Below, one piece after another: positions 8,721-16,470 of a DNA stretch of 40,610 bases. The stretch lies in the NCBI GenBank assembly GCA_021153265.1, contig JAGKTU010000040.1, forward strand, positions 1-40,610, in the 5' to 3' direction. The position numbers and the translations under genes are program-made. The DNA comes from Clostridia bacterium (GTDB lineage Bacteria; Bacillota; Clostridia; Oscillospirales; Oscillospiraceae). The notes under the pieces were generated by a model. That model saw only the letters and a program-made list of their open reading frames with translations. It made no database searches and was not told the origin of the DNA. Each line of letters starts with the position of its first letter. Within the stretch, counting starts at the first letter, position 1.

Positions 8721-10430
8721 TCAGTTTTCGGAAGGTTTGCTTGCGTCGAAGAGGGAGGTAGCGGAAGATTCGCCGATCTCCCGGTCTTCCATGCAGGCGG
8801 CAAACTGCTCACCGGTCATGGATTCATTGGCCAGCAGGAAGTCCACGACTTGATGGAGTTTGTCGGAATGGGTGCTGAGAAGTTCCTTGCAGTGGGCATA
8901 GGCCTTGTCGATGAGGATCTTGACCTCGTCGTCGATGGTGCCGGCCACCTTCTCAGAATAGCTCTTGGTGGTCTGATAGTCCCGGCCGATGAAGACTTCG
9001 CCGCCGCCCAGATAGGAGACGGTACCCAAGCGCTCACACATGCCGTAACGGGCGACCATGTCCTTGGCCAGCTTGGTGGCCCGGTCAATATCGTTGGAAG
9101 CGCCGACAGAAATGTCACCGATGAACAGATCCTCGGCAACGCGGCCACCCAGCAGGGAGACGATCTCCTCGTACATCTCATTACGAGTCATGTTGGACGA
9201 ATCGTCCTGGGGCAGACTCCAGGTGGAGCCAAGGGACTGGCCACGGGGGATGATGGTAATATGCCGGACAGGATCCTGGGTGGGCAGGTGATAGGTGGCT
9301 ACGGCGTGGCCGGCCTCATGGAGGGCGGTGACCTTCAGATCCTTACGGGTGCTGACACGGCTGCGCTTGGCGGGGCCGGCGATGACCTTCATCATGGCCT
9401 CGTTCAGATCCTCCATGGTCAGCACGGGGCGGTTGTCCCGGGCGGCCATGATAGCGGCTTCATTTAACAGATTACTCAGGTCTGCGCCGGTGAAGCCGGA
9501 GGTGGCACGGGCGATGGTTTTCAGGTCAACACTGGAATCCAGACGCTTGCCCTTGGCATGGACCTTCAGAATGTCCTCACGGCCCTTGATGTCGGGGCGG
9601 CCCACATGGATCTGGCGGTCGAAACGGCCGGGACGGAGCAGGGCGGGATCGAGAATGTCGGGACGGTTGGTGGCGGCGAGGACGATGACACCCTCGGTGC
9701 GGCCGAAGCCGTCCATTTCCACCAGAAGCTGGTTCAGCGTCTGCTCTTTTTCGTCGTGGCCGCCGCCAAGGCCGGAGCCGCGCTTACGGCCGACCGCATC
9801 GATCTCGTCGATGAAGATGATGGCAGGAGCCAGTTTCTTGGCCTGGTCGAACAGGTCACGGACACGGCTTGCGCCCACGCCTACATACATCTCTACAAAG
9901 TCAGAACCGGAGATGGACAGGAACTGGACATCGGCTTCGCCGGCAACTGCCCGGGCAAGCAAAGTCTTACCGGTGCCGGGAGGGCCGACCAGCAGCAGAC
10001 CATGGGGGATTCGGGCGCCGATCTGGGTGTTCAGCAGAATCCAAAGGAACAGCAGAATTGCGCCTACGATCAGCAGGGGGATCACCAGATCATAGGGGGA
10101 AAAACCCTCTACCTCGGTGATATGATAGCTCTCCAGCACGCCGGAGGTAAGCTGCGCCTGAAACAGACCGCCCATTTCCTGACAGAATTCCTCCGGATAG
10201 GGCAGCTCAGTGGTGAGGGAGGTCTTGTCCTTGTAGGGCTTATGCAGTTCCAGCTTGATAACATTGCCCTTCAGCGTGAAGCTGCGGACCTGCTCCTCCT
10301 GGAAGAGCTTCACCACCTGGGAATAGGGGAGATCCGGGTCGCCGCTGCCGAAGACTCCGGAAATCAGAGAAAACAGGGAGATGAGCAGCAGACCGTAGAT
10401 CAGAACGGTTAAGAGTTTGCTTTTTTTCAA
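8721..10430 (-). CDS. ftsH: ATP-dependent zinc metalloprotease FtsH, with an internal deletion before Walker A
   Basis: FtsH is a hexameric membrane AAA+ protease that degrades unassembled membrane proteins and regulators. The 569-residue protein has membrane helix 1 (about 6-26), an extracytoplasmic domain, helix 2 (about 113-134), Walker A GPPGTGKT (149-156), Walker B IIFIDEID (204-211), the SRH segment TNRPDILDPALLRPGRFDR, zinc site HEAGH (371-375) and third ligand D447. The odd point is the gap of only about 15 residues between helix 2 and Walker A. E. coli FtsH has about 72, including the conserved DVAGxDExKxEL start of the AAA domain, and all of that is missing here, in frame. The start is TTG at 10430, with AAGGAG 7 bases upstream, 11 bases after hpt. 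Identity is certain; full activity is doubtful. Confidence 0.93.
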   Translation of the reverse strand: MKKSKLLTVLIYGLLLISLFSLISGVFGSGDPDLPYSQVVKLFQEEQVRSFTLKGNVIKLELHKPYKDKTSLTTELPYPEEFCQEMGGLFQAQLTSGVLESYHITEVEGFSPYDLVIPLLIVGAILLFLWILLNTQIGARIPHGLLLVGPPGTGKTLLARAVAGEADVQFLSISGSDFVEMYVGVGASRVRDLFDQAKKLAPAIIFIDEIDAVGRKRGSGLGGGHDEKEQTLNQLLVEMDGFGRTEGVIVLAATNRPDILDPALLRPGRFDRQIHVGRPDIKGREDILKVHAKGKRLDSSVDLKTIARATSGFTGADLSNLLNEAAIMAARDNRPVLTMEDLNEAMMKVIAGPAKRSRVSTRKDLKVTALHEAGHAVATYHLPTQDPVRHITIIPRGQSLGSTWSLPQDDSSNMTRNEMYEEIVSLLGGRVAEDLFIGDISVGASNDIDRATKLAKDMVARYGMCERLGTVSYLGGGEVFIGRDYQTTKSYSEKVAGTIDDEVKILIDKAYAHCKELLSTHSDKLHQVVDFLLANESMTGEQFAACMEDREIGESSATSLFDASKPSEN

Positions 10431-10441
10431 TGGAATGCTCC

Positions 10442-10984
10442 TTACTTTTGGTATGCTTCCGGCTTCAGGATTCCAACATAGGGCAGGTTACGATACTTCT
10501 CGTTGAAATCCAGACCGTAGCCTACCACAAATTCATTGGGGATGGTGAAACCGACGTAGTCGCACTGGAGGGTAATGCCTTCCTTGCGGCGCTCGGGCTT
10601 ATCCAGCAGGGTGCAGATCTTGACAGATGCGGCGCCCTTGCTCAGCAGATGCTGATAGGTGAAATTGAGAGAGTTGCCGGTGTCGAAGATGTCCTCCAGA
10701 ATCAGCACATGACGACCCTTCACATCGGCGGAAACATCCTGACGGACCACCATATTACCGGAGGAGTTGGTTCCGGCGTAGGAGGAGATCCACATGAAGT
10801 CTAACTGGCAGGGGGCTTTGATGTGGCGGATCATATCGGCGTAGAAGACCACAACGCCCTTGAGAACACCGACTACCAGAGGGTTCTTGTCCTTATATTC
10901 CTCAGTGAGAATCTTGCCCAGTTCCTCGATCCGATTCTGGATCTGCTCTTCGGTGAGCAGAATTTCTTTGATATCTCTTTCCAT
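10442..10984 (-). CDS. hpt: Hypoxanthine phosphoribosyltransferase
   Basis: This 180-residue purine-salvage enzyme transfers phosphoribosyl from PRPP to hypoxanthine or guanine. The PRPP loop VLILEDIFDTGNSL, the LKGVVVFYADM segment and the C-terminal YVGFTIPNEFVVGYGLDFNEKYRNLP are classic HPRT features. ATG at 10984 has AGGAG 6 bases upstream. It lies between tilS (13-base gap) and ftsH (11-base gap), the order found across Firmicutes. Bacillus HPRT has been reported to respond to (p)ppGpp and to associate with FtsH; whether that holds here is not visible. Confidence 0.97.
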   Translation of the reverse strand: MERDIKEILLTEEQIQNRIEELGKILTEEYKDKNPLVVGVLKGVVVFYADMIRHIKAPCQLDFMWISSYAGTNSSGNMVVRQDVSADVKGRHVLILEDIFDTGNSLNFTYQHLLSKGAASVKICTLLDKPERRKEGITLQCDYVGFTIPNEFVVGYGLDFNEKYRNLPYVGILKPEAYQK

Positions 10985-10997
10985 ATTGATCTCCTCT

Positions 10998-12269
10998 TTA
11001 TGTGTATTTCTCTATATGGATCTGCAGGGCGGGAAGCTGCTGGGCAACCCGGCGCAGATCGGTTCCAAATCCATAGACTGCCACGATTGAGGCATCGTCT
11101 TCTATAATGGGGACAAAATCACGCTCGGAAGCAGGGATCTTCCGGTCGATGAAGCGCTTTTTTAGACTTTTTGTGCCGCCGGGCAGCTGCAGCTCGTCGC
11201 CGCTGCGCCGTGAACGCAGGCGGAGCTGGCCTTGGGGGCAGATGGTAAAAGTATCGTCCGTGTTGATGACGGTTTGTGCCGGGGAAAGGGTAATGCGAAT
11301 GCCCCATTGGGGGAGTTCGACTGTGCCGCAAGAGGGCAGAAGCACATCCTCTGGGGTGTTTTGGTTGTCCAGACGGACAAGGGTATCATACCGCCGGGCG
11401 ATGGTGATATTTCCGGGGAAATGACCGGCGGCGGAGGGGTTATCGGAGTAGACCAGACTTTCCAGAAGGGATAAGTGGCTGGCTTCCGGTTCCCGGACGC
11501 CGTTTTGCTTCAAAAAGTTCTCCAAAATCCGGCTTCGGATAGCTGGGTGCTGCCCTCTTAGGGTGGAAACGGAGATGGGGGACGGTGTTTCAGCGGCTTG
11601 ATTCAGACAGGCCTCGTCCAGCCGCAGGCGAAGAGCCATGGCGCTGGTATTCTCCGCGAATTGGGGATTTTCTGCCGCTAAAAGGGGCATGACATGGTGC
11701 CGAAGGCGGTTTCGCAGGAATGCGTCAGTGTGGTTGGAGCTGTCTTCGATGTGAGGAAGGCTCCAGTCCTGCAGGAAGTTTTCCACATCCTGACGGGTGA
11801 CGCTCAACATGGGACGGATGACATTCCCGGAGATGGGGGTGATGCCACCAAGACCTTTCAGCCCTGTGCCGCGGATCAGGTGGAGCAGGACGGTTTCGGC
11901 GTTGTCATCGGCGGTGTGGGCGGTGGCGATCTTGCCGGGAAGACTGCGAAGATAGCTGTACCGGGCATCCCGGGCGGCAGCTTCCAGTCCCTTTTTGCTG
12001 CTGGTTACGGTGGAGGACCCTACCAGAAGGGGGATATCGTAGCGGTCGCAGAAGTCACGGACGAATTGTTCGTCACGATTGGATTCTTCGCCCCGGAGAT
12101 TGTGGTTAAAGTGGGCGGCGGACAGCCGGAAACCCAACTTTTCTTTCAGAAGATACAGGCTAAACAACAGGGCAACGGAGTCCGCACCGCCGGAGACAGC
12201 GCAGATGATGTGATCGCCGGGGTGGATCAGATCCTGCTGTCGGGTAAAGGAAAGGAGCTTATTCAGCAT
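10998..12269 (-). CDS. tilS: tRNA(Ile)-lysidine synthase
   Basis: TilS converts C34 of the CAU-anticodon tRNA-Ile to lysidine, so that it reads AUA and is charged with isoleucine. The 423-residue protein has the N-type ATP pyrophosphatase motif AVSGGADSVALL near residue 27, the THFNHNLRGEES-like segment, ATAHTADDNAETVLLHLIRGTGLKGL, and a C-terminal TilS_C domain (RRSGDELQLPGGTKSLKKRFID). I chose ATG at 12269: GGAG lies 7 bases upstream and the start overlaps the last 11 bases of dnaB, which implies coupling. A longer in-frame extension inside dnaB has no homology. Confidence 0.96.
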   Translation of the reverse strand: MLNKLLSFTRQQDLIHPGDHIICAVSGGADSVALLFSLYLLKEKLGFRLSAAHFNHNLRGEESNRDEQFVRDFCDRYDIPLLVGSSTVTSSKKGLEAAARDARYSYLRSLPGKIATAHTADDNAETVLLHLIRGTGLKGLGGITPISGNVIRPMLSVTRQDVENFLQDWSLPHIEDSSNHTDAFLRNRLRHHVMPLLAAENPQFAENTSAMALRLRLDEACLNQAAETPSPISVSTLRGQHPAIRSRILENFLKQNGVREPEASHLSLLESLVYSDNPSAAGHFPGNITIARRYDTLVRLDNQNTPEDVLLPSCGTVELPQWGIRITLSPAQTVINTDDTFTICPQGQLRLRSRRSGDELQLPGGTKSLKKRFIDRKIPASERDFVPIIEDDASIVAVYGFGTDLRRVAQQLPALQIHIEKYT

Positions 12270-13596
12270 GCTTCCACTCCCGGTCTGCGAAGGCCTGATA
12301 TTGGGCGATCCACTGGAGTTTGACCGTGCCGGTTTCGCCATGGCGGTTTTTCGACACGATGCACTCGGCTACGCCCTTGTCTTCGGTGTTTTCGTTATAA
12401 TATTCGTCACGGTAGAGGAACATGACGGAGTCTGCGTCCTGCTCGATGGCGCCGGATTCACGAAGGTCGGACATGATGGGGCGCTTGTCGGTACGGCTTT
12501 CCACCGCACGGCTTAGCTGGGACAGGCAGACCACGGGAATGTTCAACTCTTTTGCCATGATCTTTAAGGAACGGGAGATTTCGCCAACCACCTGGACACG
12601 GTTTTCACTGGCCTTGCTGTAGCCGGATCCCTGCATCAGCTGCAGGTAGTCGATGATGACGAGCCCCAAATTGTCCAGACGGCGCAGCTTGGCGTTCATC
12701 TCGGCAACGGTGATGGAGGGGTTGTCATCGATACGGATATCGGTCTGGCTCAGGGAGGCGGCGGCCATGGAGATCTTGCTCCACTCCTCGTCGGTGAGCT
12801 TGCCGGTGGCAAGCTTCTTGCCGTCGACGAAACTCTCGTTGGCGAGCAGACGCATGACCAGCTGCTCACGGGACATCTCAAGGTTGAAAATGGCCACGGT
12901 CTTCTTGTATTTCTTTGCCACATTCAGACCGATGTTCAGAGCAAAGGCGGATTTACCCATGGCGGGACGGGCGGCCACCAGAAGAAGGTCGGACTTGTTC
13001 AGACCGTTGATCTTCATGTCCAAGTCCCGCATGCCGGTGGAAAGGCCGGGAATCAAAGAGTCGGACTGGCTCAGCTCCGTTAAGTTGTCGAAGACCCGGT
13101 GCAAAACGGTGCCGATATGCTCAAGGCTGTCACCGGTCTCGCCCTTGCGCAGGGAGTAGATCTTCTTCTCGGCGGATTCCAGCATCTCGGCGGGGGTGCC
13201 AACGCCTTCGTGGACCATCTCGGTGATATCGGAGGCGGCTTGACTTAAGCCCCGGAGCATGGCCTTATCCCGGACGATGTGGGCGTAGCGCACCACATTG
13301 GCGGCGGTGGGGGTGATCTCCATGAGCTGGAGAATGTAGTCCCGGGAGTTGTCCCGGTGGTAGCCCAGCTCCTTCATCTTGTCCAGCACCGTGACCGGGT
13401 CGATGGTCTGGGAGTAATTGAACATGGTGTAGATGGTCTCGAAGATCTCACGGTTCTGCTGGAGGTAGAAATCCTCCGGCTTTACCACACCCACCACATC
13501 GGTGATGCAGCGGCTGTCGATGAGGATCGAGCCCAGAACAGCCTGCTCCGCTTCTACAGACTGGGGCGGCTGCTGCTGAAGCAGTTCTTCATCCAT
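12259..13596 (-). CDS. dnaB: Replicative DNA helicase DnaB (DnaC in Bacillus)
   Basis: This is the hexameric 5'-3' helicase of the replication fork. At 445 residues it has the usual layout: N-terminal collar domain (QSVEAEQAVLGSILID ... NREIFETI), linker helix, and RecA-type motor with Walker A ARPAMGKSA near residue 209, Walker B LVIIDYLQLM near 304 and the SRAVESRTDKRPIMSDLRESG arginine-finger region. ATG at 13596 has AAAGGAG 8 bases upstream. It follows rplI after 77 bases that contain a perfect 8-bp hairpin, and overlaps tilS by 11 bases. No intein or insertion is present. Confidence 0.97.
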   Translation of the reverse strand: MDEELLQQQPPQSVEAEQAVLGSILIDSRCITDVVGVVKPEDFYLQQNREIFETIYTMFNYSQTIDPVTVLDKMKELGYHRDNSRDYILQLMEITPTAANVVRYAHIVRDKAMLRGLSQAASDITEMVHEGVGTPAEMLESAEKKIYSLRKGETGDSLEHIGTVLHRVFDNLTELSQSDSLIPGLSTGMRDLDMKINGLNKSDLLLVAARPAMGKSAFALNIGLNVAKKYKKTVAIFNLEMSREQLVMRLLANESFVDGKKLATGKLTDEEWSKISMAAASLSQTDIRIDDNPSITVAEMNAKLRRLDNLGLVIIDYLQLMQGSGYSKASENRVQVVGEISRSLKIMAKELNIPVVCLSQLSRAVESRTDKRPIMSDLRESGAIEQDADSVMFLYRDEYYNENTEDKGVAECIVSKNRHGETGTVKLQWIAQYQAFADREWKHAE

Positions 13597-13638
13597 GCGA
13601 AATTCTCCTTTCTGTTTCTAGTCGCAGAAATACATGTT

Positions 13639-13660
13639 CTTTCTTGTCCCGGCAAGAAAG
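13639..13660 (-). other. Hairpin between rplI and dnaB
   Basis: A perfect 8-bp stem, CTTTCTTG / CAAGAAAG with a 6-base loop, lies in the 77-base rplI-dnaB gap. It is not followed by a T run, so it is more likely an mRNA processing or stability element than a terminator. Confidence 0.45.
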
Positions 13661-13673
13661 GCAGCAGGGGGAA

Positions 13674-14120
13674 TCAGGCCTCGATGACCTTGATGGTCAG
13701 GGGGGCGGTGATCTCGTAGCCCAGCTTGCAGGTGACGGTGTAGGTGCCGACGTTCTTGATGTTCTCGGCCAGAACCAGCTTGCGCTTATCCAGCTTGATG
13801 CCGGACTGCTTTTCCAGAGCGGCTGCGATTTCCTGGGTGGTGACGGCGCCGAACAGACGGCCGTTGCCGCCGCCCTTGGCGGTGACGGTAACAGTCAGCT
13901 CACGGAGCTTGTTGGAGGTGGCCAGAGCCTCGGCCTTCTCACGGGCGATGCGCTCCTGGGTGGCCTTGTCGTTCATACGCATGGTGTTGATGGCGTCGGT
14001 GGTGGCTTCAATGGCCATCTTCTTGGGCAGCATGAAGTTTCTGGCGTAGCCGTCGGAAACTTCGATCATCTGGCCCTTCTTGCCCTTGCCTTTGACGTCT
14101 TGTAACAGAATAACTTTCAT
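13674..14120 (-). CDS. rplI: 50S ribosomal protein L9
   Basis: L9 binds 23S rRNA near the L1 stalk and helps reading-frame maintenance. The 148-residue protein has the N-terminal rRNA-binding signature (MKVILLQDVKGKGKKGQMIEV, SDGYARNFMLPKKMA), the long connecting helix and the C-terminal domain (KGGGNGRLFGAVTTQEIA). GGAG lies 9 bases before the ATG at 14120. It stands between gdpP and dnaB, the standard Firmicutes order. Confidence 0.98.
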   Translation of the reverse strand: MKVILLQDVKGKGKKGQMIEVSDGYARNFMLPKKMAIEATTDAINTMRMNDKATQERIAREKAEALATSNKLRELTVTVTAKGGGNGRLFGAVTTQEIAAALEKQSGIKLDKRKLVLAENIKNVGTYTVTCKLGYEITAPLTIKVIEA

Positions 14121-14153
14121 AAAATGTTTCTCCTTATGTGAATTGGGGGAGGG

Positions 14154-16130
14154 TCAACCCTCGTAGAATTTGTCGATGGATTCCACCAGCTGATCCAATG
14201 CGTCGGAAATGGTGGTATTTTTGATCTGAGCGCCGGCTGTGGCGGTATTGCCGCCGCCGCCCAAAGGCTCCAGAATCATCTGCACATTCACAGTGCCAAT
14301 GCTTCGGGCGGACACGATGACCTGATCGCCGTCGGGATAGAGCACGAAGGAGGCGGTGATGCCGGAGATGTTCAGCAGTTCGTCGGCAGCCTGGGCAGCC
14401 AGCACACGGGTGGTGCCGGTATTCAGCGCGGCTACGGCGATTTCCTGCCGGTAGAGCTTGGCGGTGCGGATGATCTGGTACTTTGCCATGGTGTCCTGGA
14501 AATCGTTTTGCAGCAGGACCTTGACATCCACGGTGTCGGCACCCAGACGGCGCAGCACGGCAGCAGCTTCGAAGGTGCGTTCGCCGGTACGGACGTTGAA
14601 ACTCTTGGTGTCCAGACAGATGCCGGCCATCAGACTCTTGGCTTCGATGGGCAGAATGTCGGTGTTATCCACGGCGTACTGCAGCAGCTCCGTTACCAGC
14701 TCGGATGCGGAGGAGGCGTAGGTCTCGTGGAGGTTGACCACCACGGGGTTGATATAGTCCGCAGCACGGCGGTGGTGGTCGATAACGCAGACCTTGGAGA
14801 TGGCCTCCAGCAGAGGCTTGCACTCCACCTGATCCGGGCGGTTGGTATCCACCACGATGAGGATGCTGCGGTTGTCGGCCATGAGCAGGGCTTCCTGACC
14901 GGAGATGAAGACATCCTGATATTCGGGAACCTTGCGGATCTCGTCGATGAGCCGCTGAGAGGCGTTTTTCTCCAGATCGATGACGATATGGGGTTTCTTG
15001 CCCTTCTTGCGGCACATGCAGCAGACACCCATGGCGGCGCCCACGGCATCCAAGTCGGCATTCTTGTGACCCATGACGAAAACCTGACCGCTTTGACCGA
15101 TAAGCTCCATGAGGGAATTGGCGGTGACACGGGAGCGGACCTTGCTGCGGTAGTCGGATTCCTTGTTCCGGCCACCGAAGAAGGTGAAATTGAACCGGTC
15201 CTTGATGACGGCCTGGTCGCCGCCCCGGCTGAGGGCCATTTCGATGCCGAGGGCTGCAAAATTATAGCTCTCGTCAAAGTTTGCACCGTCCACGCCCAGA
15301 CCGAAGGAGATGGAGGCAGGCAGACCGCTGGGGTTCATGACATTGTGGATGTCTTCCAAAAGGGAGAATTTATCCTCCATGGCGCGGTTAAGATCCCGCT
15401 TTTCAAAAATGAACAGGAAACGGTTGCGCTCCAGCTTGCGCAGCAGGCCCTGATAGGCTTCCGTCCACTCGGTAATGGTGTCGTTGAGACGGGCGTTCAT
15501 GGTGGAGATGGCGCCTTCCGTCAGATTCTTGGTCAGTTCATCATAATTGTCGATGAGGATGATGGAGACCACGGGGCGGGAGCGGATATACTCATCCCGA
15601 ACCTGATAAAGCTCCGTCAAATCAGAGAAGTACAGCACACCCAGCATGGCGCCCCGGCTGCTGTCGCCCCGGATGGCGGTGCCGTGGACCCGGTAACGCC
15701 GGGAACCGATGGTAACGTCGTAAGGGTACTCGGTTTTGCTGCCGGTGAGCCAATCGGTGGTGAAGCCGGGGAGAAGATCATCCAGATACTGCTCCTGCAT
15801 GGTGTCGGAAAAACTGGTGATGGCATTGAATTTTTCGTTGGTCCAGATGATGCCACCGTCGCTGAGGCGTACCATGGCAGCAGGGAAGGGGCTTTCGCCC
15901 TTGCCGGAGGACTCCAGCGTGGTGGGGATGGACTGGAGGAACCGGCGGGCGTCCTGCCGGCGGCGGTTTTTGTCCATAATATAGAGGGAAAATACCAGAG
16001 CGGTGACCACAGCTTCGCCGATGGCCAGCCAGTATTGCTCCCGGAACGCGGCGGCGATGCAGAAACCTGCCAGAACAAACAAATAGATACCCATACCCGG
16101 CTGAAGCAGCCGGTTCAGTCTTTTATTCAT
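14154..16130 (-). CDS. gdpP: Cyclic-di-AMP phosphodiesterase GdpP
   Basis: GdpP (YybT) is a membrane enzyme that hydrolyses c-di-AMP to pApA and so tunes osmolyte transport and wall stress responses. The 658-residue protein has two N-terminal membrane helices (about 9-50), a degenerate PAS domain (about 75-165), a degenerate GGDEF domain with no GGDEF signature (about 165-300), the DHH domain with GHKNADLDAVGAAMG, VVDTNRPD and VIDHHRRA, and the DHHA1 domain ending in GGGGNTATAGAQ. I chose ATG at 16130, because AGGAGG lies 8 bases upstream; an earlier start would place coding sequence over the transcript leader. First gene of the gdpP-rplI-dnaB-tilS-hpt-ftsH operon. Confidence 0.95.
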   Translation of the reverse strand: MNKRLNRLLQPGMGIYLFVLAGFCIAAAFREQYWLAIGEAVVTALVFSLYIMDKNRRRQDARRFLQSIPTTLESSGKGESPFPAAMVRLSDGGIIWTNEKFNAITSFSDTMQEQYLDDLLPGFTTDWLTGSKTEYPYDVTIGSRRYRVHGTAIRGDSSRGAMLGVLYFSDLTELYQVRDEYIRSRPVVSIILIDNYDELTKNLTEGAISTMNARLNDTITEWTEAYQGLLRKLERNRFLFIFEKRDLNRAMEDKFSLLEDIHNVMNPSGLPASISFGLGVDGANFDESYNFAALGIEMALSRGGDQAVIKDRFNFTFFGGRNKESDYRSKVRSRVTANSLMELIGQSGQVFVMGHKNADLDAVGAAMGVCCMCRKKGKKPHIVIDLEKNASQRLIDEIRKVPEYQDVFISGQEALLMADNRSILIVVDTNRPDQVECKPLLEAISKVCVIDHHRRAADYINPVVVNLHETYASSASELVTELLQYAVDNTDILPIEAKSLMAGICLDTKSFNVRTGERTFEAAAVLRRLGADTVDVKVLLQNDFQDTMAKYQIIRTAKLYRQEIAVAALNTGTTRVLAAQAADELLNISGITASFVLYPDGDQVIVSARSIGTVNVQMILEPLGGGGNTATAGAQIKNTTISDALDQLVESIDKFYEG

Positions 16131-16187
16131 GCTCCCTGCCTCCTTGAAAATGGCGTGATAAGCCAGAATACCCATACTATAACCGCT

Positions 16188-16216
16188 ATTATATCAAATT
16201 CAATCCCCGGGTGCAA
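16188..16216 (-). promoter_or_regulatory. Promoter of the gdpP-rplI-dnaB-tilS-hpt-ftsH operon
   Basis: On the minus strand TTGCAC (16216-16211), 17 bases, then a perfect TATAAT (16193-16188), 58 bases before the gdpP start. Confidence 0.85.
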
Positions 16217-16302
16217 CTGCTTTTATTGTCGTTTCATAAAAAATAACATGGATAATTCCGAGAAGATGTCAAAAACTAACGGTATACTTTTTGGAAAAAA
16301 TG

Positions 16303-16342
16303 TGATATACTATCTTTGCAGGCGCCGGGTGGGCAGACCCGG
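16303..16342 (+). promoter_or_regulatory. Extended -10 promoter and leader hairpin of RNase J
   Basis: TGA-TATACT (16303-16311) is an extended -10 without a good -35. The predicted leader is about 150 bases long and contains a CCGGGT / ACCCGG hairpin (16325-16342). The remainder of 16217-16470 holds no other gene that I can support. Confidence 0.5.
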
Positions 16343-16470
16343 GCAAATGAAAATTTCACATTCATGCAGGCGTTTTCCCCGAAAATGACGGTACAGGGTC
16401 GGATTTTGGGAGAGCGGTTGCTTACTTGTTATGCGTTTACGAAAGCGCACACTATGAAAGGAGTATTGAT

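Noticed and set aside
8597..8761. 54-codon frame with a plausible AAGGA ribosome site
   Set aside because: It runs through the terminator and antisense into ftsH, and the peptide is unlike any family.
16217..16302. Second -10-like TATACT at 16283 for RNase J
   Set aside because: It has no -35 or extended TGn; the site at 16303-16311 fits better.
14508..16388. Long open frame on the plus strand opposite gdpP (626 codons), and similar ones opposite rnj (16507-17838) and lysA (22840-24090)
   Set aside because: They lie wholly antisense to strongly recognisable genes, have no ribosome site or family motifs, and are an effect of G+C-rich codon use in the real genes.
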